Source of the DNA: Mucilaginibacter rubeus
GTDB taxonomy: Bacteria; Bacteroidota; Bacteroidia; Sphingobacteriales; Sphingobacteriaceae
Direction of reading: 5' to 3'
Assembly (NCBI RefSeq): GCF_003286415.2
Contig: NZ_CP043450.1
Coordinates: forward strand, 992,001 to 1,056,000
Length of the DNA stretch: 64,000 nucleotides
Shown piece after piece: positions 17,361 to 26,420 of this stretch. Within the stretch, counting starts at the first letter, position 1, and each line of letters opens with the position of its first letter. Below the pieces are notes generated by a model. That model was not told the origin of the DNA and searched no databases. It saw only the letters and a list, made by a program, of their open reading frames with translations. A program made the translations under genes and the position numbers.

Positions 17361-18884
17361 TTATTTCCTCTTTTTAAATATCGATGGTGTTTTAAGCATC
17401 AGGCCTTTAACCTTGTTGCGGGTAAACTTCTGTTCCATAGTCCGTTTTTGATCTGCAGTAAGTACGTTTTTGGAGGAAGTTGCCAGGCTTTGTGTCGTTA
17501 CCGACCGGGTTATATATTTACCGGTTGATATATAGCTTATAGCTTGTGCTAATAGTCCTTCCGTAGGATCGCCAAAGTCTTTGGTTAGGTCATCTGCCGC
17601 GCTGATGCCTTTATAAGGATCTTTTCCGGGTGTCATGCCGGTATAGTAGTCGCCGCTGTTAGCCGAATTTCTTGTGGAGAACATTGGCATATACAGCTGG
17701 TACTTGTTGATATCTATACCATAAAAACCAACCGGTTTGCCGTAAGTAGTTGAGCCTATCAGCTGCACATCCAATTCGGGGATAAGGTTGTTAATGGTTA
17801 ACTCGCTTGCCGAAGCGGTGCCGCCGCCAACTATAAAAAATATCCTGCTTAAGTTAAGCGAACCTTGTTTTTGGAAGTTAACAGTTTGATTGGTTACCGA
17901 GAAAAAGCCTTTAGGAATATCGTAAAGGTTTTTAAACAGGGTATAATTATCACTTGTAAGCTTATCATTAAAATAAGCAGTATACATTTTAGTATTGGTT
18001 TTTGCCGATGGTACCAATAGGTTATCAAAGTATTCGGCAGTTTCAACCGATCCGCCGCCGTTATACCTTAAATCAATGATCAAATCAGAAATCCCGGTAA
18101 AGCTGTTTATAGCCTCCAAAATTTTAGGTTTGGCATTGGTTAAATCGGTAAAGGAGTTGAAAACCATGTAGCCTGCTTTTTTGCCCGAACCCACGTCTAA
18201 TGTTTTATAGGTAATTACCGGGTTAATGGTGTAATTGGCCGTATTTAATGTTACGTCGATGGTTGTATTATCAGGTTTTGTCAGTGTCATGCTTATGGTT
18301 TTGCTGTTGGCATAAGCGTTTATAACAAACTGCGTAGTTGTACCGCCATCGTCATAAGTGAGGTCGGTACGGCCATTGATCTTGGTGATTTGGTAGCCGC
18401 GTTTAATACCTTTCTGGTCCGCAGGCGAGCCCGGGTATACATATTTAATCCTCAGATCGGTACGGGTAGGGTAAAATACCGAAAAACCAAAGTCGCCGCC
18501 ATTACCGCTTAACTCGTTTGATACCGAGCCGTCGTCAATGAATGAGTATTTGGCGGTACCTGTATTGTCATAATATTCGTAGGGCTGGGAGGTAGCTGGA
18601 TTTATGGCATATTGCGATAAATGATCAACCTCGCTGCTTAAACCGGTGATGGTATCGCTGCTAACATAATTACGTGGCTGAAAATTTTTATACGTAGGAA
18701 GCTGGTTGTACCATAAATAGGTTTCCTGCGGATAGAGATAAACCGAATCCCGTACGCGATCAAGCAATGATCCTGTGCTTGACGGCCCTGAGCCATCATC
18801 TCCGTTGTTAACTGGTTTGTTTTTTTTACAGGCAGATAACGACGCAATGGAGATAAGGGCTAAAAAGTAGAGTGTTTTCCGCAT
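17361..18884 (-). CDS. S41 family C-terminal-processing peptidase, lipoprotein
   Basis: A 507-aa protein with a lipoprotein signal peptide; the lipobox ends SLSAC with Cys19. A PDZ domain lies at about residues 120-205 (GDFGFSVF, YPGSPADQKGIKRGYQITKING). The S41 catalytic domain follows: DLRYNGGGSV near 275 and GGGTASASEL near 357 with the nucleophile Ser; the Lys is probably in TTYGKPVG. Bacteroidota have several such lipoproteins besides the true CtpA; targets are unknown. It is convergent with smc. The C-terminal tail is basic (KTPSIFKKRK). Confidence 0.92.
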   Translation of the reverse strand: MRKTLYFLALISIASLSACKKNKPVNNGDDGSGPSSTGSLLDRVRDSVYLYPQETYLWYNQLPTYKNFQPRNYVSSDTITGLSSEVDHLSQYAINPATSQPYEYYDNTGTAKYSFIDDGSVSNELSGNGGDFGFSVFYPTRTDLRIKYVYPGSPADQKGIKRGYQITKINGRTDLTYDDGGTTTQFVINAYANSKTISMTLTKPDNTTIDVTLNTANYTINPVITYKTLDVGSGKKAGYMVFNSFTDLTNAKPKILEAINSFTGISDLIIDLRYNGGGSVETAEYFDNLLVPSAKTNTKMYTAYFNDKLTSDNYTLFKNLYDIPKGFFSVTNQTVNFQKQGSLNLSRIFFIVGGGTASASELTINNLIPELDVQLIGSTTYGKPVGFYGIDINKYQLYMPMFSTRNSANSGDYYTGMTPGKDPYKGISAADDLTKDFGDPTEGLLAQAISYISTGKYITRSVTTQSLATSSKNVLTADQKRTMEQKFTRNKVKGLMLKTPSIFKKRK

Positions 18885-18938
18885 AAGCTTGAATTTTAAT
18901 ATTTAAACGCCTGGTTATTAAGTATGTTATAGGTGATG

Positions 18939-19547
18939 TTATAAAAAGTCTTCCACACTGATAAAGTCTATGCCGCTGGCTTCGGCACAGAGTCTGTCAG
19001 TTTTCGAGTTTCCTATCATTACTATTTCTTTACGCTGAAGGCCATGTTCCTGAATAAGCAGGTTTATTACATCAGGCTCGGGTTTGGGCGTTGTTTCTTC
19101 GGTAAAATAGCAGCGCAGATATTTTTCCAATCCGTGCCATTCAGTTTGTTTTATTTTATTTACCTGTTCCTGTACGTTGCCATTGGTTACAATGAACAGA
19201 TTTTTACGGTCGACCACAATGTCCTGCATCAGGGTAAGCACATTTTGGTACAAAAGCAGCTTTAGCGGTAATTTGGCAGTTAGAAGCAGGTTTTCAAACT
19301 TATCGCGGTATTGCTCAGCTACCGGAAATTCAACAGCTAAACGATCAAAAGCAGCATCCTTCCCTTCAGCTATATACGTATCGGTTAGTACTTTGGTTGC
19401 AGCCTTCGCGTCTATCAGCTCAATATATTCAAGCATATTGGCAAACAGGTAATATACCTGAAAGTAGTAATCCTTTGACGGATAAAGCGCATCATCTAAT
19501 TCAAAAATAAAAGCTGTTTTACGTTTATCAATATCCTTATAGTCCAT
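18939..19547 (-). CDS. HAD-like hydrolase family protein with altered catalytic motifs
   Basis: A 202-aa protein with the HAD fold (YjjG/pyrimidine-nucleotidase-like order). Motif I reads FELDDALYP: the nucleophile Asp is Glu (E16) and the usual Thr is Ala. Motif II (FIVTNGN) and the motif III Lys (KPEPDVI) remain, but motif IV is IGNSKTD, where GD would be expected. Losing the nucleophile should abolish ordinary phosphatase activity, so the protein may be a pseudoenzyme or bind a ligand. Its ATG shares a base with the stop of the upstream 99-aa gene, so the two are coupled. Confidence 0.85.
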   Translation of the reverse strand: MDYKDIDKRKTAFIFELDDALYPSKDYYFQVYYLFANMLEYIELIDAKAATKVLTDTYIAEGKDAAFDRLAVEFPVAEQYRDKFENLLLTAKLPLKLLLYQNVLTLMQDIVVDRKNLFIVTNGNVQEQVNKIKQTEWHGLEKYLRCYFTEETTPKPEPDVINLLIQEHGLQRKEIVMIGNSKTDRLCAEASGIDFISVEDFL

Positions 19548-19846
19548 TAAGCAATTACATGTAGTTTTATATCGTATTCATTAAAAAGGGTTTCGGCTTT
19601 TAACAGGAGCTCCGCTTCATCGGGCCTTAATAAATAAACCGATTCGATACCTTTGTCTAAGCAAAGCGTGAGCATTTCATGCGTATAACTTGCCGAAGCA
19701 GGTTTAGGCAGCAGGATCATCTGGCCGGTTTTAACCATAAAATCGGGCAGGTCCATGTGATCACCTAAAATAATATTTTTTCCGTCAAGTTTGTTTTTAA
19801 GCTGATAGGCTTGTGCTGATGTAGCGGCGGTAATTAAAATGCTCAT
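19547..19846 (-). CDS. Hypothetical protein, possibly an ATP-grasp-type N-terminal domain
   Basis: From the ATG at 19846, one base after the LolD-like gene stop, the protein has 99 aa. It begins MSILITAATSAQAYQLKN, with an alternating beta-alpha pattern and a later LDKGIESVYLLRPDEAELL, reminiscent of the Rossmann-like first domain of ATP-grasp enzymes. No ATP-grasp core follows, and no motif assigns a function. It is coupled on both sides in a LolD-like ATPase, unknown, HAD operon. A TTG at 19864 would overlap the upstream gene and is less likely. Confidence 0.75.
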   Translation of the reverse strand: MSILITAATSAQAYQLKNKLDGKNIILGDHMDLPDFMVKTGQMILLPKPASASYTHEMLTLCLDKGIESVYLLRPDEAELLLKAETLFNEYDIKLHVIA

Positions 19847-19847
19847 G

Positions 19848-20507
19848 TTAGTGGGCGTTAACAATTAAACCATCCTTCATTGTAACCGTACGATCTGACA
19901 GGTTTGCAAGATCTTCATTATGAGTAACAATTACAAAGGTTTGCCTGAAATCATTCTTCAACTTAATAAATAATTCATGAAGCTCAAGCGCGTTAACCGA
20001 ATCAAGGTTTCCTGATGGCTCATCGGCAAAAATAAGCGCCGGGTTATTGATGAGCGCGCGTGCAACGGCTACGCGTTGCTGCTCGCCACCCGATAACTGA
20101 TTGGGTTTGTGGTGCAGCCTGTCTTTCAGGCCAAGCAGGTCAAGTAGTTCGGCTGCTCTTTTTTCGGCATCAGATTTTGATTTACCTGCTATAAAAGCCG
20201 GGATACAAACATTTTCAAGCGCACTGAACTCAACCAGTAAATGGTGAAATTGGAATATAAAGCCGATTTGGCGGTTGCGGAAATCGCTCAGTTGTTTATT
20301 GTTCAGCTTGTTTAATTCAATACCATTGATAGTTAAAGTGCCTGAATCGGCCTTGTCAAGGGTACCCAATATGTTAAGCAGGGAGCTTTTTCCTGCGCCC
20401 GAAGCGCCAACAATGGTCACAATTTCGCCCTTTTGTACCTCAAGGTCAACGCCTTTTAATATTTGTAATTGTCCGTATGATTTATGGATAGAAGTGGCTT
20501 TAAGCAT
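19848..20507 (-). CDS. LolD/MacB-type ABC transporter ATP-binding protein
   Basis: A 219-aa ATPase with Walker [10 protein letters not shown], signature [15 protein letters not shown], Walker B LIFADEP and H-loop [27 protein letters not shown] is characteristic of the LolD/MacB (type VII) group, which works with MacB-like permeases in lipoprotein release or mechanotransmission. No permease gene is adjacent; in Bacteroidota LolD is often unlinked from LolCE. It is the first gene of a three-gene operon with the small unknown gene and the HAD protein. Confidence 0.9.
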   Translation of the reverse strand: MLKATSIHKSYGQLQILKGVDLEVQKGEIVTIVGASGAGKSSLLNILGTLDKADSGTLTINGIELNKLNNKQLSDFRNRQIGFIFQFHHLLVEFSALENVCIPAFIAGKSKSDAEKRAAELLDLLGLKDRLHHKPNQLSGGEQQRVAVARALINNPALIFADEPSGNLDSVNALELHELFIKLKNDFRQTFVIVTHNEDLANLSDRTVTMKDGLIVNAH

Positions 20508-20610
20508 TTGACAAAGGTAACGGATTAGCTGATTTATTTGTTTGGTTGATGGGGGATAATCTGATGCTTTATGCTGAGTTGTGTATCTATGTTAAATATG
20601 CGTTTAGTCG

Positions 20611-20801
20611 CATTTTTCTTTTTCCATTCCCCGTAGGGGATACCTGTTTGTAGCAAAGTAATTGTAATGATTTTTTTGTCTCGTTAGAGGCTACCCTTGC
20701 AAGTTTGATAGTATATCGCATGAAAAAGGGTAGCCTCTACAAGGCAAAATTCTAACTGAACACTGTGCTACTACAAACAGGTAGCGCCTACGGCGCATTT
20801 A
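20611..20801. repeat. Nested palindromic intergenic element
   Basis: Outer arms TACCTGTTTGTAGC (20641-20654) and GCTACTACAAACAGGTA (20767-20783) enclose inner arms AGAGGCTACCCTT (20686-20698) and AAGGGTAGCCTCT (20726-20738). The flanks CCCCGTAGGGGAT and GCGCCTACGGCGC add small palindromes. It occupies the divergent gap between the LolD-like gene and sucC. The gap from 20508 to 20966 otherwise holds only the sucC promoter region. Confidence 0.75.
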
Positions 20802-20966
20802 GCAAAAATGTGTGGTACTTGGGTTATGTTAATTCATGGCAACCTGTTACAGGAAATAAACCTTTTGTAAATACAATGTTATTTACCCGAACAAAGGCAA
20901 ATAAACTGAAACAAGGTGTTTCCCGTTTCAAACAAAATTGTAGCTTTACCGCAAATTCTTCAAAAC

Positions 20967-22160
20967 ATGAATATTCACGAATACCAGGGTAAAGCTATAT
21001 TAAAAAGCTATGGCGTTAGAGTTCAGGAAGGCATTGTAGCCGATAATGTTGAGCAAGCTGTTGAGGCTGCCCAAAAAATGAAAGAAGACTTCGGTTCGGA
21101 TTGGGTAGTAATAAAAGCTCAAATCCACGCAGGTGGCCGTGGCAAAGGCGGCGGCGTTAAGCTGGCCAAAAACATTGATCAGGTAAAAGAATTATCAGGC
21201 AATATTTTAGGTATGCAGCTGGTAACACCACAAACCGGTCCTGAAGGTAAAAAAGTTAAGAAGGTTTTAGTAGCACAGGATGTTTACTATCCTGGCGAAA
21301 GCGCTGTAAAAGAATTTTATATGAGCGTGCTGCTTGACCGCGCACGTGGCCGTAACATCATTATGTACAGTACCGAAGGTGGTATGGACATTGAAGAAGT
21401 TGCGCACTCAACTCCTGAGCTTATATTTAAAGAAGAGATTGATCCTAAAGTTGGTTTACAGGGCTTCCAAACCCGTAAAATAGCTTTTAACCTTGGCCTT
21501 GAAGGCGAAGCGTTTAAAGATATGACCAAATTCATTGCTGCTTTATACAAAGCCTATGAAGGTACCGACTCATCGCAATTTGAAATTAACCCGGTTTTAA
21601 AAACTTCAGATAATAAAATTTTAGCAGTTGATGCTAAGGTAAACCTTGATGATAACGCGCTTTATCGTCATGCTGATTACGCTGCTATGCGTGATACCGA
21701 TGAGGAAGATCCAACTGAGGTTGAAGCCAGCAAATCAAACCTAAACTATGTTAAGCTTGATGGTAACGTAGGTTGTATGGTTAATGGTGCCGGCTTAGCT
21801 ATGGCTACCATGGATATCATTAAAATAGCCGGTGGTGAGCCTGCTAACTTCCTTGACGTAGGTGGTACTGCCAACGCGCAAACTGTAAAAGCCGGTTTCA
21901 ATATCATCCTTTCTGATCCTAACGTAAAAGCAATCCTGATCAATATTTTTGGCGGTATTGTTCGTTGCGATCGTGTTGCTCAGGGTGTAATTGATGCTTA
22001 TAACGAAATCGGTAATATCCCGGTTCCAATCATTGTTCGTTTGCAGGGTACAAACGCTGCAGAGGCAAAAGAACTGATTGATAATTCAGGCTTGAAAGTT
22101 TACTCGGCTATATTGCTGAAAGAAGCTGCTGACCGTGTTAAAGAAGTTTTAGCGCTTTAG
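20967..22160 (+). CDS. sucC: Succinate-CoA ligase (ADP-forming) beta subunit
   Basis: SucC with SucD converts succinyl-CoA to succinate with ATP or GTP formation in the TCA cycle. From the ATG at 20967 the protein has 397 aa and begins [17 protein letters not shown], the standard opening. The N-terminal ATP-grasp domain contains [18 protein letters not shown], and the C-terminal CoA-ligase domain has [10 protein letters not shown] and [10 protein letters not shown]. The longer frame from 20916 is not needed. A possible -7 box TAGCTTTA is at 20941-20948. sucD is not adjacent. A strong terminator follows. Confidence 0.97.
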   Translation: MNIHEYQGKAILKSYGVRVQEGIVADNVEQAVEAAQKMKEDFGSDWVVIKAQIHAGGRGKGGGVKLAKNIDQVKELSGNILGMQLVTPQTGPEGKKVKKVLVAQDVYYPGESAVKEFYMSVLLDRARGRNIIMYSTEGGMDIEEVAHSTPELIFKEEIDPKVGLQGFQTRKIAFNLGLEGEAFKDMTKFIAALYKAYEGTDSSQFEINPVLKTSDNKILAVDAKVNLDDNALYRHADYAAMRDTDEEDPTEVEASKSNLNYVKLDGNVGCMVNGAGLAMATMDIIKIAGGEPANFLDVGGTANAQTVKAGFNIILSDPNVKAILINIFGGIVRCDRVAQGVIDAYNEIGNIPVPIIVRLQGTNAAEAKELIDNSGLKVYSAILLKEAADRVKEVLAL

Positions 22161-22213
22161 TTAGAGTGATTAGAGATTGGTGATTAGAAATTAGTTGCCG
22201 ATCTTTCAGATAT

Positions 22214-22247
22214 AAAAAGCGGTGAGTTTAGGCTCACCGCTTTTTTT
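22214..22247 (+). terminator. Intrinsic terminator of sucC
   Basis: AGCGGTGAG pairs perfectly with CTCACCGCT around a six-base loop and is followed by seven T. It lies 54 bases after the sucC stop. Confidence 0.88.
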
Positions 22248-22269
22248 GTGACCATACTCGCCCTTCAGG

Positions 22270-22361
22270 CGTCATTGCGAGGCACGAAGCAATCGCGAGC
22301 TGCAGAGGCACTTGCACAGTTACTCTGTAAGTAGGGGATTGCTTCGTGCCTCGCAATGACG
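22270..22361. repeat. CATTGCGAGG palindromic repeat, copy R6
   Basis: CGTCATTGCGAGGCACGAAG and its perfect inverted copy form the ends; the variable pair is C-G. The inner part (AATCGCG against GGGGATT) is mismatched, so only the outer stem is symmetric. It lies between the two terminators of the convergent sucC and rpoD. Confidence 0.9.
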
Positions 22362-22380
22362 TGTGGAGAGAGTAAGGCAC

Positions 22381-22411
22381 AAAAAAAAGCCATCGAAAAT
22401 CGATGGCTTTT
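22381..22411 (-). terminator. Intrinsic terminator of rpoD
   Basis: AAAGCCATCGA pairs with TCGATGGCTTT around a three-base loop, and on the minus strand the stem is followed by at least eight T. It lies 25 bases beyond the rpoD stop. Confidence 0.9.
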
Positions 22412-22435
22412 AAATATCTTATTGTGGAAGTTTGA

Positions 22436-23296
22436 TTAACCTAAGTATGATTTAAGGATTTTGCTCCTTGAGGTATGACGGAGACGTTGTAAGGCTTTAT
22501 CCTTGATCTGGCGTACACGCTCGCGGGTCAGATTGAACTTTTCGCCAATTTCCTCTAATGAAAGCGGGTGATTGGTGCCTAAACCGAAGAATAGTACAAT
22601 GATTTCACGCTCACGCTCGGTAAGGGTCGATAGTGAACGTTTGATCTCTTCAGATAATGACTCGTTGATCAGGATCGAATCGGTGTTTGGTTCCTGGTTT
22701 TCCAGTACGTCAAGCAGCGTATTTTCTTCACCCTGTACAAACGGTGCATCCATTGATACATGACGGCCAGAGTTGCTTAGCGTATCAGAGATCTTATCAA
22801 CGGTGGTTTCCAGGATATCGGCAAGCTCTTCAGGCGATGGCTCACGCTCATACTCCTGCTCAAGCTTAGAAAAAGCTTTACTGATTTTGCTTAATGAACC
22901 TACCTGGTTAAGCGGTAAACGCACAATACGCGATTGCTCGGCGATAGCCTGTAATATAGATTGACGGATCCACCATACAGCGTATGAAATGAATTTGAAG
23001 CCCTTTGTTTCATCAAAACGTTTTGCAGCTTTAATCAAACCAAGGTTGCCTTCGTTAATCAAATCGCCTAAAGTAAGACCCTGGTTTTGATATTGTTTAG
23101 CAACAGATACAACAAAGCGAAGGTTGGTTTTGGTGAGGCGTTCTAATGCCGCCTGGTCGCCCTCGCGGATCTTCTGAGCTAAAATTACTTCTTCTTCAGC
23201 AGTTATTAGGTCAACTTTACCAATCTCGTGCAGATATTTGTCAAGCGATTGTGACTCGCGATTGGTAATGGATTGCGTTATTTTGAGTTGTCTCAT
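22436..23296 (-). CDS. rpoD: Primary RNA polymerase sigma factor (group 1, Bacteroidota type)
   Basis: A 286-aa sigma-70 factor. Region 1.2 is [16 protein letters not shown]; region 2 ([31 protein letters not shown]) binds the -10/-7 element and core; regions 3 and 4 follow, with the helix-turn-helix [20 protein letters not shown] near residue 245. Region 1.1 and the long non-conserved insert of E. coli sigma-70 are missing, as is typical for Bacteroidota, whose promoters read TTTG-N19-TAnnTTTG. Monocistronic. Confidence 0.96.
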   Translation of the reverse strand: MRQLKITQSITNRESQSLDKYLHEIGKVDLITAEEEVILAQKIREGDQAALERLTKTNLRFVVSVAKQYQNQGLTLGDLINEGNLGLIKAAKRFDETKGFKFISYAVWWIRQSILQAIAEQSRIVRLPLNQVGSLSKISKAFSKLEQEYEREPSPEELADILETTVDKISDTLSNSGRHVSMDAPFVQGEENTLLDVLENQEPNTDSILINESLSEEIKRSLSTLTEREREIIVLFFGLGTNHPLSLEEIGEKFNLTRERVRQIKDKALQRLRHTSRSKILKSYLG

Positions 23297-23536
23297 TTAG
23301 TTTCTTAAGCCTCTCTACTCAGTGTTCAGGGAGTAGAACGTGTAAATCTACAAATTTGTTCTAAAAAAATACAATTGGTTAAAGTATTTTGAAAAAAAAT
23401 ATGGCATTAATTAATATTGTAACATGTTGATAGTGAGGGTTTAATTTTGGTTGTGTAAAGATTCTGTGCATGTTTATAATAATAATTGTGCAAATTACCA
23501 AGCGGTATGATTTTTGTGGTGATCTTATGACACTCC

Positions 23537-24376
23537 TTAAACATCACTCAATTTAAAGGCTTCTTTCATTCTTATTCCTTTTTCTGTCTGTTGTAGTGTA
23601 CAGCATTCGTTAACCGGGTCGTGTTCAAAATATAATATGTATTCTTTTTCGAGCGCTTCGTTTAAAAATAACTTTTTCTCGGTAAGCGTTTGCAGCGGGA
23701 ACATATCATAAGCCATTACATAAGGTATAGGCAGGTGCCCTACAGATGGCAGCAGATCGGCCATATACAGGATCTGTTTACCTTTATAATTAATAAGTGG
23801 CAGCATCATAGATTCGGTATGCCCGGATACAAAGCGGATATCAAAATCTTTCATGAAATTGATACCATCTGCCGTGTCAATAAATTTTAGTTGACCGCTT
23901 TCCTGTATAGGTATAATGTTCTCCCTGAAAAAGGACGCTTTTTCACGCTCGTTAGGGTTTACAGCCCAGTCCCAGTGTTTGGCGTTGCTCCAATAGGTAG
24001 CATTTTTAAAGGCCGGTAAAAGCGTTTCTCCATCTCTTACAACAGCCCCGCCAACGTGATCAAAATGCAAATGGGTTAAAAATACATCAGTAATATCATT
24101 GCGGTGAAAACCCAGGGAAGCCAGGGAACTATCCATGCTTGCATCGCCATGTAGGTAATAATGGCTGAAAAACTTTTCGCTTTGCTTATTACCAATGCCG
24201 GTATCAACTAAAATCAACCTATTTTCATGTTCAACCAGCAGGCAGCGCATGGCCCAGGTACAAAGATTGTTTTCATCGGCAGGGTTGGTTTTATTCCAGA
24301 TAGTTTTCGGAACAACGCCAAACATAGCCCCGCCATCCAATTTAAAAAATCCGGTATCGATGGTATGTAGTTTCAT
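23537..24376 (-). CDS. MBL-fold metallohydrolase, lactonase-like
   Basis: A 279-aa cytoplasmic metallo-hydrolase with the metal-binding motif THLHFDHVGG near residue 105, a second His in VSGHTESM and an Asp in LYMADLLP. The order and length resemble the AHL-lactonase/quorum-quenching-like MBL group, but the substrate is not determined. It has no signal peptide. It stands between rpoD and lpdA, separated from lpdA by a repeat pair and a terminator. Confidence 0.88.
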   Translation of the reverse strand: MKLHTIDTGFFKLDGGAMFGVVPKTIWNKTNPADENNLCTWAMRCLLVEHENRLILVDTGIGNKQSEKFFSHYYLHGDASMDSSLASLGFHRNDITDVFLTHLHFDHVGGAVVRDGETLLPAFKNATYWSNAKHWDWAVNPNEREKASFFRENIIPIQESGQLKFIDTADGINFMKDFDIRFVSGHTESMMLPLINYKGKQILYMADLLPSVGHLPIPYVMAYDMFPLQTLTEKKLFLNEALEKEYILYFEHDPVNECCTLQQTEKGIRMKEAFKLSDV

Positions 24377-24394
24377 TTTTAGTTCATGGTTGAT

Positions 24395-24622
24395 GGTTCA
24401 TAGATCATGGCTGGATCATAGTTCATGGTTTTTACAGATCCGGATCATGATAGTGATAAAGCTAAATTAGAATAATATTTTAAAGATAAGCTGTAGTTAT
24501 AAGCTATGAAACTAAAAAGCCTCAAACCAAATGCACTGCATTTAATTTGAGGCTTTAAATATGCGTTGTAGCTAATAACTATCAACCAGGATTTATGAAC
24601 TATGATCCATAGCCCATGAACC
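24395..24622. repeat. Inverted pair of TTCATGG-type low-complexity repeats
   Basis: GGTTCATAG (24395) through GGATCATAGTTC (to 24424) is the inverted partner of GAACTATGATCC (24597) through CCCATGAACC (to 24622). The terminator of lpdA lies between the two. The arms bracket most of the gap between lpdA and the MBL gene. Confidence 0.6.
24516..24556 (-). terminator. Long hairpin terminator of lpdA
   Basis: AAAGCCTCAAA pairs perfectly with TTTGAGGCTTT, and the loop contains a second perfect stem, AAATGCA against TGCATTT. It lies 73 bases beyond the lpdA stop. Confidence 0.75.
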
Positions 24623-24628
24623 TAAAAA

Positions 24629-26020
24629 CTACAAGTGGATACACTCGCCGTAAGCTTCGGCTGCGGCTTCCATTACAGCTTCACTCATGGTTGGGTGAGG
24701 ATGTACCGATTTGATGATCTCATGACCGGTAGCTTCTAACTTACGTGCGGTAACTACTTCGGCAATCATTTCGGTAACATTGTAACCAATCATGTGAGCA
24801 CCTAAGAACTCACCGTATTTGGCATCAAATATCACTTTTACGAAACCATCTTTAGCACCGGCAGCACTTGCTTTACCCGAAGCTGAGAATGGGAATTTAC
24901 CAACTTTAATTTCGTAACCGGCTTCTTTAGCTGCTTTTTCGGTGTAACCAACAGAAGCAATCTCAGGCGAGCAATAAGTACAGCCCGGGATGTTGTTATA
25001 ATCAAGCGGGTGAGGGTTTTCGCCGGCAATTTTTTCAACGCAGATGATGCCTTCGGCAGAAGCTACGTGAGCAAGGGCCTGACCTTTAACGATATCGCCG
25101 ATAGCATAAACGCCTTCAACGTTGGTACGGTAAAAATCATCAACCAATACTTTACCACGATCGGTTTTAACGCCGTTTTCTTCAAGGCCAATGCCTTCAA
25201 GGTTAGTAGCGATACCTACTGCAGAAAGAACGATTTCAGCTTCAAGGGTTTCGGTACCGGTAGCTGTTTTTACAGTTACTTTGCACAGATCGCCGCTGGT
25301 ATCAACCGCTTCAACATTTGAGCTGGTCATAATATTGATGCCTTGTTTTTTAAGGATACGGTTTAATGCTTTTGATACATCTTCGTCCTCAAGCGGAACG
25401 ATGTTATCAAGGTATTCAACAACGGTAACTTTGGTGCCTATAGCGTTATAGAAATAAGCAAACTCGATACCGATAGCGCCAGAACCAACTACGATCATTG
25501 ATTTTGGCTGCTGAGGCAATACCATGGCCTGGCGATAGCCGATTACCTTTTTGCCGTCCTGTTTAAGGTTAGGCAACTCGCGTGAACGACCGCCTGTAGC
25601 TAATATAATGTGTTTCGCGCTGTAGGTTTTAGCTGAACCATCGGCAGCTTTAACTTCAACAACACCTTTGCTTTTCAATTTACCAAAGCCAACAAGAACA
25701 TCAATCTTGTTTTTCTTCATCAAAAACTGAACGCCTTTGCTCATGCCATCGGCAACGTTACGGCTTCTTTTAACAACTGAGGCAAAATCAACTTCGCCGG
25801 CGCCGTTAATTTTAATACCATAATCGGTACTGTGGTTAAGGTATTCAAAAACCTGGGCGCTTTTTAATAAAGCCTTGGTTGGGATACAACCCCAGTTCAA
25901 ACAGATGCCGCCTAATGATTCTTTTTCAACAATGGCGGTTTTTAAACCAAGCTGGGAAGCGCGGATAGCAGCAACATAGCCACCCGGACCAGACCCAATA
26001 ACAATTACATCGTAATCCAT
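24629..26020 (-). CDS. lpdA: Dihydrolipoyl dehydrogenase (E3)
   Basis: E3 reoxidises dihydrolipoamide of 2-oxoacid dehydrogenase complexes with FAD and NAD. The 463-aa length is normal. GSGPGGYVAAI is the FAD site; GGICLNWGCIPTK carries the redox disulfide CxxxxC; VVGSGAIGIEFA is the NAD site; YAIGDIV follows; HPHPTMSEAVMEA carries the active-site His near the C terminus. No E1 or E2 gene is adjacent. A TACCTTTG -7 box lies upstream. Confidence 0.97.
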   Translation of the reverse strand: MDYDVIVIGSGPGGYVAAIRASQLGLKTAIVEKESLGGICLNWGCIPTKALLKSAQVFEYLNHSTDYGIKINGAGEVDFASVVKRSRNVADGMSKGVQFLMKKNKIDVLVGFGKLKSKGVVEVKAADGSAKTYSAKHIILATGGRSRELPNLKQDGKKVIGYRQAMVLPQQPKSMIVVGSGAIGIEFAYFYNAIGTKVTVVEYLDNIVPLEDEDVSKALNRILKKQGINIMTSSNVEAVDTSGDLCKVTVKTATGTETLEAEIVLSAVGIATNLEGIGLEENGVKTDRGKVLVDDFYRTNVEGVYAIGDIVKGQALAHVASAEGIICVEKIAGENPHPLDYNNIPGCTYCSPEIASVGYTEKAAKEAGYEIKVGKFPFSASGKASAAGAKDGFVKVIFDAKYGEFLGAHMIGYNVTEMIAEVVTARKLEATGHEIIKSVHPHPTMSEAVMEAAAEAYGECIHL

Positions 26021-26049
26021 ATTATTATTGATATACTTTAATTTCGTTT

Positions 26050-26057
26050 CAAAGGTA
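26050..26057 (-). promoter_or_regulatory. -7 box of lpdA
   Basis: On the minus strand this reads TACCTTTG, a perfect TAnnTTTG, 29 bases before the ATG. No convincing TTTG at -33. Confidence 0.5.
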
Positions 26058-26143
26058 AATAAGTATCGCGGACTTTTGTGGTTTTTCCGCAGGCCCCTAT
26101 TTTTTCGAAGGCCAAATCTAAATAAAAAGGGCTGAAACCAAAA

Positions 26144-26160
26144 ATATACCGCCGGTATAT
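26144..26160. promoter_or_regulatory. Perfect 8-bp-arm palindrome between lpdA and the TonB receptor gene
   Basis: ATATACCG, one C, then CGGTATAT. It lies about 90 bases upstream of the lpdA promoter box and 260 bases upstream of the receptor gene, in a 400-base AT-rich divergent region that holds nothing else obvious apart from promoter boxes. It could be a regulator operator; no regulator can be named. Confidence 0.3.
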
Positions 26161-26375
26161 ATGACTTGTCCCGGAGGATTTATATCTGCGCTGTGTCATA
26201 AAATAGGTGCTGTTAATTTAACCGTTGAGTTCGCATATGATTTAAACCATATTATTTATCATATTTTCATTGTTTGTGACCATTGTTTTATGGTTTTTGT
26301 ATTTATGATGTAAAATGTTGATAAATATATAATGATTGTTAACGTTAACTTAACATTAGTGATTGCCTCAATAAT

Positions 26376-26383
26376 TATCTTTG
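26376..26383 (+). promoter_or_regulatory. -7 box of the TonB-dependent receptor gene
   Basis: TATCTTTG is a perfect TAnnTTTG, 37 bases before the ATG at 26421. No convincing TTTG lies at the usual distance upstream. Confidence 0.5.
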
Positions 26384-26420
26384 CGCCAATTAATTAAACG
26401 TATAATTAAAAAAGCAATTT

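Noticed and set aside
17233..17451. 72-aa plus-strand ORF
   Set aside because: It begins in a repeat and overlaps the end of the S41 protease gene on the other strand.
20765..20992. 75-aa plus-strand ORF upstream of sucC
   Set aside because: Its first part is the nested palindromic element and its end overlaps the sucC start; no coding pattern.
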